Positions 56,536 to 64,000 of a DNA stretch of 64,000 nucleotides are shown piece after piece. Below the pieces are notes generated by a model. That model worked only from the letters and a program-made list of their open reading frames with translations, was not told the DNA's origin and made no database searches. Both the position numbers and the translations under genes were made by a program. Position 1 is the first letter of the stretch. Each line of letters opens with the position of its first letter. Origin of the DNA: Bombyx mori (Eukaryota > Arthropoda > Insecta > Lepidoptera > Bombycidae); the NCBI RefSeq assembly GCF_030269925.1, contig NC_085133.1, forward strand, positions 1,508,001 through 1,572,000. The letters run 5' to 3'.

Positions 56536-56895
56536 TTCGTTACCTTAATAAGTAGATATATCAAAATTATCGCGGATGCCAATTTTAATACAAACATGTC
56601 GGTGTGGCTGACCACATTATCTCGGTCATGGCCACCAATCAATGCAGAGCCTCAATGACATGTTCTGGGCGAAAAAGTAATGTCACATTTAGAGCTTTAC
56701 AAGTGATCATGACAAATAAAGTTTCATAAGTTGACTATGATTTACATACGGTGAGGCCGTTTGGGGAGGTAAGGTTGTCCTGCCCATTTCTACCGCAGAG
56801 CAGTTATGCATTTTAGAAAGTCATAAGATAATTATAAGCTTTTGGGGGTAAAAAAGAGGATCTTAGGAAGATCTTATACCGAGCACGTAATTTTT
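56536..56895. other. No gene recognised
   Basis: Nothing recognised. Confidence 0.4.
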
Positions 56896-57012
56896 TTAAT
56901 TTTTTTATTGCCTTTGCAGGCAGACGGGCATACGGCCCACCTGATGTTGAGTGGTTACCGTCGCCCATGGACATCACCAATGCTAGGGGCAGAGCCAAGC
57001 CGCTACCTACAT
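56896..57012 (-). mobile_element. LINE 3' tail
   Basis: TTTTTTTATTGCCTTTGCAGG to AGCCAAGCCGCTACCTAC; 3'UTR only. Confidence 0.83.
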
Positions 57013-57372
57013 ATTTTGCTCAGTAGACCGACAATCTGTTTGGATCTTGTCAAATCTATTTTGAAAATGGCATAAGCGAAATTCAAGCATCTGTCAAATT
57101 TCATGTGTACTATCATAACTACTGCCACAAGTTTCCGAAGGTATTTAAGAGCAGACTAGACGTGAACTACAATATAAAAAATTTAAGCAACGATACAAAA
57201 ATGCGCGTACAACTTAAATTTGAACACCGGCGTATTTACGTCCAGTATTGCTTTAGCAATGATTAAAATTCTCCGCGTTCTCGCATTCCAATCGGCGCCT
57301 ATTTCTGAGACTCTATTCTAAATTTATTCATCTTTACAAACATATCATTATCCTGCCCTTCTCCCAGTCACC
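57013..57372. other. No gene recognised
   Basis: Nothing recognised. Confidence 0.4.
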
Positions 57373-57668
57373 TTTTTTTTTTTTTTTTTTTTTTATTGCT
57401 TATAAAAATAAAAAAAACCTGGGGTCGGCGCAACATGTTTGCTCCTTCCATACTCTTCTATCATATACCATTTCTTCGCTCACTCCCCTCCTACCCATAT
57501 CTTCTTTCACACAATCCATCCATTTCTTCTTAGGTCTACCTCTTCCTCTAAATCCTTCCACATTCATAGTTAACACTCTCTTAACAACCTCATTTTCATT
57601 TCGTCTCATCACATGTCCATACCATCCCCAACGCGCACTCCTCAGCTTCGTCTTTACAAACAATGACA
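57373..57668 (-). mobile_element. RTE-like LINE 3' fragment
   Basis: Frame 57663-57400 (minus) has RWGWYGHVMRRNENEVVKR, GRGRPKKKWMDCVKEDMG, and ends WKEQTCCADPR. It is intact over about 85 codons, better preserved than the other copies. A long T-run precedes it. Confidence 0.84.
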
Positions 57669-58301
57669 GGATATTACGTAGATAAAGTTTATGTTTGTCC
57701 CCATAATATACATATTTTTTTTTAATTTAATTCAATGTTCGTCAAATCATTTTTAGATTTAACAATTTGCAATAACTGATAACTCGTGCACAAGATATCT
57801 CGTATTGCCCATACTAAACAGTTCGATCTTATTTTTTCCTCCACATAATAGATACATACATTTAAAATTACAGCCTTTATCTTATGAGCATTCACTCGGT
57901 AAGTTTTTTTGATATTTCATCTCTGCCGGGATTTTCCTGGTTAGAAAATAAAGGACACGTATGCATATCGACGTTTTTCAAAATCCCTCCCCTATAAGGA
58001 TGATAGCTTGGAGATTTTAATTCCATATAGAAAGTTCCGCGCTTATGGAGAAGCAATAAATTTAGTATTAGAGCTTTCTTCTTGTATGAAGCTTAGGAAA
58101 AAAGAATACGTATATCATTATCGTTATGTTCTTTCCACAAAATATCCCGTTTCACCCACCCAAAGTTCCTAATTAATAGCACTCAAATTAAGTCAGTAAA
58201 TTCAACAAGTAATCTCAATTCCGATCGATAGCCAATTAGCGTTGCTCCAAACTAAATAAACGCCCCGTCACGTTCAGGCATAAAAACTCAACTATTCATC
58301 A
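57669..58301. other. No gene recognised
   Basis: Nothing recognised. Confidence 0.4.
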
Positions 58302-58485
58302 TCATCATCATTATCGTTCTCCTGACCTTCTTCCAGTCACCTGGGCTCGGCGCAACATGTTTTCTCCTTTCAAACTCCTCTATCATATACCATTTCTTCG
58401 CTCACTCCCCTCTTATACATATCGTCTTTCATGCAATCTATCCATTTCTCCTTTGGTCTACCTCTTCCTCTCCCTCTCAACTATT
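58302..58485 (-). mobile_element. RTE-like LINE 3' fragment
   Basis: Same ending as 57.4 kb (GRGRPKEKWIDCMKDDM, CCAEPR) with a stop, next to a CATCATCATCATTATC run at its 3' end. Confidence 0.75.
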
Positions 58486-58522
58486 ATATTAAACCTCAAC
58501 TATTATATTCTTTAAAATCGAA

Positions 58523-58627
58523 ATGCACAATGCCTTCCACAAAGCTAAGGATCGTAGAAGATGGAGGGAAATCGTACGGAAGAAACTGATGCAGCGGGAG
58601 AGTCACGACCCTCAGTAATGAGGAAAA
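58523..58627 (+). mobile_element. RTE-like LINE terminus
   Basis: AFHKAKDRRRWREIVRKKL and ESHDPQ-stop, the last codons of another RTE-like copy, on the strand opposite to the preceding one. Confidence 0.7.
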
Positions 58628-58861
58628 CGACGCGAGTATAGTAAAATCGAAATGTCGAAGACCTGAGAATCAGACCGGTTCGCGACTTCAGCCTCGCAGC
58701 GGTGACCTTTACTTCAATTTGCATACTCGTTATATAATTTACACAAAAATTAGTCCGAAAGTCTTCCCGAGACTCGGAACATTTTATATGAATAAGAAAA
58801 AACATGGAAGCAACGTAGAATTTAATCAGCCGGTTAATGTATATCTTAAATTACAACAGGG

Positions 58862-58990
58862 TTTTTTTTTATTTTTTTTTATTGCTCTTGTACACAGACG
58901 ATCATACAACCCACCTGATGGTGAGTGGTTACCGTCGCCTATGGACTTCAGCAATGCCAGGGGCAGAACCAAGCCGCTGCCTACCGCACA
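58862..58990 (-). mobile_element. LINE 3' tail
   Basis: T-run, ATTGCTCTTGTACACAGACG to GCTGCCTACCGCA; 3'UTR only. Confidence 0.83.
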
Positions 58991-59171
58991 GGCCACACAA
59001 CAGTGTTTCACTAAAATAGGAGACAATAGGAGTTTACCAGTAACCGAGTATACCATTTGCCTGGTGGTCCCCATCAGCCATAAGCTCTGCCATTACCCTG
59101 AGCACAACCAGAGCGCTCCTGTACAGAAGGAATTCTTAGACATCCTTTGATGTAGATCTCTAATTATTTTT

Positions 59172-59500
59172 TTCCCTACCTAAGCCGGTAGCCTAGATGA
59201 TTGTGCCAACGTAACCAGGCGAATAGGTGAGCTCACGGGCTCTGACCTGAGGGTGTTGCTAACACTAGCCCTCGCCATAGCAGTGCACTTCGCAGCATCT
59301 ACGAACAGATCGGAAACACGACCCACTGAGAAGATCCGGCGAGAAATTCAGTGGGCTGTGTCTGTGGGTTAATTCACTCCCTTCGTCGCAAGCGACGGGT
59401 TCGACGAGAACAGTGACCAGTGCTTGTGGTACCTAAATCCACCGATAGTGGATCGGGAGGATCCGAAATGACGTGACGTCCGCAAGATCGGTTATGTTGA
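59172..59500 (-). repeat. Repeat C
   Basis: Minus-strand copy from CCTAAGCCGGTAGCC to GGAGGATCCGAAATGACGTGACG, including GAGAAGATCCGGCGAGAAATTC. Confidence 0.8.
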
Positions 59501-60310
59501 ACTCTAATAGCGTAGAGCCCCCTACGCAACTTCCGGGAAGCTACGACAAATCTTAAAATGGCAAGTAGGGTAAGATTTATCCGTGGCATTATTTGTATTC
59601 ATTTATAACGGTAGGTACTAAATCAAAATCATATGACCTATACGTTTGTCTGCATTCTCAATAAAAATACAAACTGAAGAAATGTTTCTGCTTAGTTCAG
59701 TAATTAGTAAAGGTTTTGTTTTTACGCGAACTATTATTGCTGCAAGGATTATTTTATAGTTTTGACTTGGTACTAAATTTCTTAACACCCTGTATATCAT
59801 TATAACTTTGACTTTTATCACTATTTTGCGCGGTACTTGGTAAGTGGACAGCCGAGCTAGAACTAAAACGTCACTAATGCCAAAACGAATTTCAACTTTA
59901 GCTAACAAAACTCGAAAGGCTATTTCCCTTTAACAAACTAGAATTTCGGCTCCAATTACCAGAATTGGTCGTGGTAACATAAAAATTGTGATATATCTTT
60001 CGTCTCCTTCTTTATCAGAGTAGGAACGCTTAGGTAGCTTTCGATAAACAACCTTGCCGTGTATAAATTATTCTGAAACTCCGCCGAAACTTACGCGAAC
60101 ACTGTAAGCCATATTGAAGAATAACTTCACTACTGTATCGTGTGAGGGAAACTTTATATTTGTTTCGTAATTTACGTAGCCTTAATAAATAATAGTAAAG
60201 TTTATGTACCGGAATTTATGTACAACATATTTTTCACTGTTCAGGACTTGTAAACGCTAGGAAATAACTAAAGTCTTGATCTATCTGTTGTTATTACTAT
60301 TTTATATATT
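59501..60310. other. No gene recognised
   Basis: A 96-codon minus-strand frame (59908-59618) has no motif that I know; low confidence that it is coding. Confidence 0.4.
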
Positions 60311-60535
60311 TGTTACATAGACGGGTGGACGAGCTCACAACCGTTAAGTGGTGGAGCCCATAGACATCTACAACGTAAATGGCGCCGCCCACCTTGAGAT
60401 ATAAGTTCTAAGGTCTCAGTATAGTCACAACTGCTGCACCACCCTTCAAACCGAAACGCATTACTGCTTCACGGCAGAAATAGGCAGGGTGGTGGTACCT
60501 ACCCGCGCGGACTCACAAGAGATCTACCACCAGTA
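60311..60535 (-). mobile_element. Bm1 SINE, body and partial tail
   Basis: Small deletion in the tail (CTCACAACCGTTAAGTGGTGGAG). Body ends GATCTACCACCAGTAATT. Confidence 0.9.
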
Positions 60536-60868
60536 ATTCATTGTTACATTCAGTCATTGTTACGTACCCGTCCAGTCTCACAGCCCTATCTGTCATCAGG
60601 TCTTACAAACACAAGCGGGCCGTGAACATTGTCGGATTAAAACACGAAATCTAGAAACTATTCACAAACATTGGAAGCTGCAGCCGAATTGTGCAAAAAA
60701 ACCCAGTAAAACCTACATTTGTTTTAACTGAACGGCTAACATTTTTTATTTGTGTTTTTTTTTTGTCAAAGTTCAATAGCATTTTTCAATAGCAAATTCT
60801 ATTAAACGTTTAGGGTTAACTTGACCTTTATGTATCGATATATGTAACGGAATCTTTCAAGTACTTTA
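60536..60868. other. No gene recognised
   Basis: Nothing recognised. Confidence 0.4.
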
Positions 60869-61030
60869 CTGGTGGTAAGACGTCTTGTGAGTCCACATGG
60901 GTAGGTACCACCACCCTTCTTATTCTGCCGTGAAGCAGTATGTATTTCGGATTGAAGGACGGGGCAGCTGTGGCGGTAGCCATCATACAACGCAAGATAT
61001 TCTGCAGATGCCTGAATCTCACTTACGACA
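60869..61030 (+). mobile_element. Bm1 chimera, 3' end replaced
   Basis: Bm1 start ACTGGTGGTAAGACG to GGGGCAGCTGTGG, then CATACAACGCAAGATATTCTGC and GATGCCTGAATCTCACTTAC, the same foreign segment as in the 13.64-kb copy. Confidence 0.7.
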
Positions 61031-61362
61031 TTTTCAAGATAAGCTCGCATATATACAAGATCCGAACAACAACATTCGGACTGTCGGTCTACCGAGCAAT
61101 ATCACCCCACCAGCTCGGTGAAAGATCTTCTCATTGTCGTTTAAGTCCCCAAACCTACCCCTGCCAGCCACCTGCTAGATGGTTTTGGAAACCTAAGAGA
61201 TCGTAACGTAAACCACAACTATCTATGAGATCAAAGTCTCATTTGTTATTGTGCAGGACGAAATAGGGTTTTTTATAGTTTAAGAAACAAATAGATTTAA
61301 TTTAACCGTTAATAAGTGATTACGTAATAAATGTATAATCTTAAGTTATTTTATAGTCAATA
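61031..61362. other. No gene recognised
   Basis: Nothing recognised; AT-rich towards the LTR. Confidence 0.4.
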
Positions 61363-61923
61363 TGTTAGTGTATCAGATCAGAGAATGTAAATAGACCAAT
61401 AGGAACGATTTGTGGAGCGCTTTCACTACGGTAACATACAGATCAAGGGACCCTCCAAAAGTGGCGCGTCGATAGCGCGTCGCGAGATGGGGTACTGAAA
61501 TAAATATAAAAGGATGGCCATTTATAGGCAAAACAGTTCTCAGCGAATCTCCGACATAGAAACATCAAGACAGAAACAGTTCTCAGCGAATCTCCGACAT
61601 AGAAACATCAAGACAGAAACAGTTCTCAGCGAATCTCCGACATAGAAACATCAAGACAGAAACAGTTCTCAGTGGATCTTCGACAGAAACAGTTCCCAGT
61701 GAATCTTCGACAAAGAACCATCAGCAAGACAGAAACAGTTACCAGCAGTTCTCCAATAGTACAGTTATCAGAAAACCACCAGTGAACCAGACAGTTACCT
61801 GTGAAACCTCACTACAGAAGCCGAAACCCATCGAAAGAAACAGCCGTCTTCTACCAGCGCACAAACAGCAGAAAAACATTATTACACGACTCGGAAACAG
61901 CCATACAGACCGGGTCGTGTACA
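61363..61923 (+). repeat. Putative BEL/Pao 5' LTR
   Basis: Proposed from TGTTAGTGTATC to GGTCGTGTACA. AATAAA (61499-61504) and TATAAAAGG (61505-61513) overlap near the middle. The ends cannot be confirmed without the 3' LTR. Confidence 0.5.
61533..61750. repeat. 43-bp tandem repeat in the LTR leader
   Basis: ACAGTTCTCAGCGAATCTCC-type units start at 61533, 61576, 61619 and 61662, and then decay (GACAGAAACAGTTCCCAGTG, ACAGTTACCAGC). They lie just downstream of the TATA box, in the transcribed leader. Confidence 0.92.
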
Positions 61924-62022
61924 TTTCATGGTCCATTCGAGCCGGATAGAGGACACATTTCATGGTCCATTCGAGCCGGATAGAGGACACATTTCATTAT
62001 TCTCTCGAGCCGGGTAGAGGAT
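61921..62022. repeat. Three 34-bp units with a PBS-like core
   Basis: Units at 61921, 61955 and 61989. The first two are identical (CATGGTCCATTCGAGCCGG plus ATAGAGGAC), the third has diverged (TTCATTATTCTCTCGAG). TGGTCCATTCGAGCCGGAT resembles the primer-binding site of BEL/Pao elements. Confidence 0.85.
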
Positions 62023-62047
62023 ACGTTTTGAAAAGGAAACTGGAACA

Positions 62048-64000
62048 ATGCCGATAACGCGGTCAACAGGAAGAGGACGGATCGAAACAAAACAGTCGCC
62101 GCCCTCAGAAACCACAGCTACAACACAGAGCATGTGGACAGAAACAACCGCGAAAACCGTCATGAGTCTGGTAGCCCCCACAACAGAATCATCGTGCGCA
62201 ACAGCCAACACGGAAGCCACGACGAAACTCGCAGAGAAACCTGGGAACTCAAAAACAGAGGCCGTCAAACAGTATATAGTCAAACAGAATGACGTGCCAA
62301 CAAAACAGCGCGCCGGTACAGTCAAAACTGACCGGTCGCGAAACAGAAAAGAACAGAAGATAGCCAAAGCTAGAGAAGAGCTCGCCCGCCTACAGGTGAA
62401 GTTAGCAGCCGCCCGATTGGCCACGCTCGAAGCTGGATCTGATGACGAAAACAGCGAATCAGAATACAGTAAGTCAGAACTCGACGAAAGAGTGGGCACG
62501 TGGTTGGAAACCCAACCCACAAAAACGGAAAATCACGACCGACAAAAGGAAACACCGGCGGGAGCCTGCGACAAACAAGACTTCTCAGATCTAACCGCAG
62601 CAATAACACTCGCCGTCAAAGCCGCCTGCGAACCAAGATACACAGAATTGCCATTCTTTAATGGAAATCACCAAGACTGGCTATCCTTTCGTGCAGCCTA
62701 TCACGAGACGATGAATTCATTTACAAAAACAGAAAATATAAACAGACTCAGAAGGAACCTGAAAGGAAGGGCAAAGGAAGCCGTTGACGGATTACTTATA
62801 ACGAACGCTGATCCGTCCGACGTCATAAGAAGTCTAGAAGCGCGATTCGGAAGACCGGAAACGATAGCCATAACGGAGTTAGACACGCTACGAGCTCTGC
62901 CACGACTAACAGAAACACCAAGAGACATTTGTATATTTTCTAGTAAGGTGACCAACGTCGTAGCTACGCTTCGTGCATTAAATTGTACACATTACTTATA
63001 TAATCCGGAAACTACCAAAACAATGTTAGAAAAACTCACACCAACACTACGTTACCGATACTACGACTTCACCGCGGTACAACCGAAGGAGGATCCGGAT
63101 CTGATTAAATTTGAAAAATTCATGAAAAGAGAAGCCGAACTGTGCAGCCCTTATGCACAGCCTGAACAGGCGGGGCACTACTCGCAGCCCGCACAACACA
63201 ACAGACGCACACAGAACGTGCACATAGTCAGTGAGAAGCCATCACTAGCTAAATGTCCGGTATGTAGCAACACTGAACACACCACAACAGACTGCTACAT
63301 ATTCAAGAAGGCAGACTCAAACACAAGATGGGACATCGCTAAGAATAAACACCTGTGTTTCCGATGTCTCAAGTATAGAAATAAAACCCACCACTGTAAA
63401 CCGAAGACATGTGGCATTAATGATTGCAAATATACTCACAACAAGATGCTACACTTCGACAGAAAAATTGAAAAAACAGACAACAGTGACAAGGAAACAA
63501 CAGAGAACATTAATTCCGCTTGGACCGGAAAACAGAAACAGTCCTATTTGAAAATAATCCCAGTCCAAGTACAAGGACCGATAGGCACGGTTGATACATA
63601 CGCGCTGCTCGACGATGGATCAACGGTAACACTGATAGACGAAATTATTTGCAAGAAGACTGGAATAACAGGACCAATCGATCCGTTACACATACAGGCG
63701 ATTAACAACATAAAATCAACGGAAACAAGGTCAAGAAGAGTCAACCTCACGCTCAGAGGCCTCAACAGTCGAAAAGAAATAATACAAGCGAGAACAGTTA
63801 ACGACCTACAAGTAACAGCACAAAAAATACCAAAGGAACAGATAGATGAGTATTCGCACCTACGAGACATCAGTGACATCATCACGTACGAGAACGCGAA
63901 ACCTGGAATCCTGATTGGCCAAGACAACTGGCACATGTTACTGACTTCAAAAGTTAGACGAGGCAACAGGAATCAGCCAATAGCGTCACTGACACCTCTA
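62048..64000 (+). CDS. BEL/Pao gag-protease polyprotein, runs off the window
   Basis: ATG at 62048 opens 651 codons without a stop up to base 64000. It is the first ATG after the repeat leader. In order: a basic, Thr/Lys-rich N-terminus; a charged coiled-coil-like stretch (KEQKIAKAREELARLQVKL, residues about 98-125); the gag core typical of BEL/Pao (LPFFNGNHQDWLSFRAAYH at about 202, with RLRRNLKGRAKEAVDGL); a CCHC knuckle C403-x2-C406-x4-H411-x4-C416; a second Cys/His cluster from C437 (CFRCLKYRNKTHHCKPKTC); and an aspartic protease with the active-site loop ALLDDGSTVTLID (Asp522-Asp523-Gly524). No frameshift or stop is visible, so the copy may be intact. The product would assemble the particle and process the polyprotein; reverse transcriptase, RNase H and integrase are expected downstream. 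The antisense frames at 61960-62520 and 63544-63966 are shadows. Confidence 0.93.
   Translation, partial: MPITRSTGRGRIETKQSPPSETTATTQSMWTETTAKTVMSLVAPTTESSCATANTEATTKLAEKPGNSKTEAVKQYIVKQNDVPTKQRAGTVKTDRSRNRKEQKIAKAREELARLQVKLAAARLATLEAGSDDENSESEYSKSELDERVGTWLETQPTKTENHDRQKETPAGACDKQDFSDLTAAITLAVKAACEPRYTELPFFNGNHQDWLSFRAAYHETMNSFTKTENINRLRRNLKGRAKEAVDGLLITNADPSDVIRSLEARFGRPETIAITELDTLRALPRLTETPRDICIFSSKVTNVVATLRALNCTHYLYNPETTKTMLEKLTPTLRYRYYDFTAVQPKEDPDLIKFEKFMKREAELCSPYAQPEQAGHYSQPAQHNRRTQNVHIVSEKPSLAKCPVCSNTEHTTTDCYIFKKADSNTRWDIAKNKHLCFRCLKYRNKTHHCKPKTCGINDCKYTHNKMLHFDRKIEKTDNSDKETTENINSAWTGKQKQSYLKIIPVQVQGPIGTVDTYALLDDGSTVTLIDEIICKKTGITGPIDPLHIQAINNIKSTETRSRRVNLTLRGLNSRKEIIQARTVNDLQVTAQKIPKEQIDEYSHLRDISDIITYENAKPGILIGQDNWHMLLTSKVRRGNRNQPIASLTPL

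Larger units (their letters stand above)
61363..64000 (+). mobile_element. BEL/Pao LTR retrotransposon, 5' part
   Basis: LTR-like leader, triplicated primer-binding-site-like sequence, then an open gag-protease frame that reaches the window edge. The pol domains and the 3' LTR must lie beyond 64000. The base composition of the ORF (A-rich, many ACA and AAA codons) differs from the LINEs in the window. Confidence 0.9.

Noticed and set aside
58719..59150. 143-codon + strand frame
   Set aside because: It reads through the antisense of a LINE tail with a T-run (poly-Phe stretch); fortuitous.
61960..62520. 186-codon minus-strand frame
   Set aside because: Antisense to the open BEL/Pao gag frame, with a low-complexity Ser/Val-rich product. 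Likewise 62370-62609, 62701-62955 and 63544-63966.

Overview
The window is animal, specifically lepidopteran, DNA. The species signal is the SINE Bm1, present in about 26 complete or partial copies with the arrangement known from Bombyx (tRNA-like head, conserved body, tail ending in AAGCAATAAA plus poly-A). The silkworm Bombyx mori or its close relative B. mandarina is the most likely source. I find no convincing host protein gene, rRNA or functional tRNA. All the coding capacity I can support belongs to transposable elements, so this looks like intergenic, long-intron or repeat-rich chromatin.

Layout. 1-8 kb: LINE tails, Bm1 copies, three tandem 80-bp units, and an R1-clade LINE inserted in a small inverted-repeat element. 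8.36-12.95 kb: a complete Ty1/copia retrotransposon on the minus strand (158-bp LTRs, 5-bp target duplication, PBS, one 1,176-codon gag-pol frame broken by a single in-frame stop before the end of RNase H). 13-19 kb: SINEs and RTE-like or other LINE 3' fragments. 19.16-20.95 kb: a fold-back element with inverted arms of about 495 bp around an 808-bp loop. 21.37-22.67 kb: a maT-type (DD37D) mariner transposon with one frameshift and one stop. 23.56-24.2 kb: a full-length Bm1 containing a 218-bp solo LTR. 25.72-30.20 kb: an LTR element with 646-bp LTRs that look identical and no coding capacity, carrying two tandem arrays (nine 80-bp units that alternate between two hairpin variants, and about eleven to fourteen 34-bp units). 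30-61 kb: a mosaic of Bm1, LINE tails, an R1-clade insertion inside a Bm1, two solo LTRs, a short fold-back MITE and an unclassified GC-richer repeat ('repeat C', six copies). 61.4-64 kb: the 5' part of a BEL/Pao retrotransposon whose gag-protease frame is open for 651 codons and runs off the window.

How the parts relate. The Bm1 3' end closely resembles the 3' end of the commonest LINE here, which fits that LINE supplying the reverse transcriptase that moves Bm1. Several insertions can be ordered by nesting with visible target duplications: R1-clade in Bm1, R1-clade in an inverted-repeat element, LTR in Bm1, and the non-coding LTR element in a LINE tail. The least described-looking objects are the non-coding LTR element with alternating hairpin arrays and the fold-back element with a spliced-looking relic ORF. 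Family names come from recognising motifs by eye; no alignment or database search was run.
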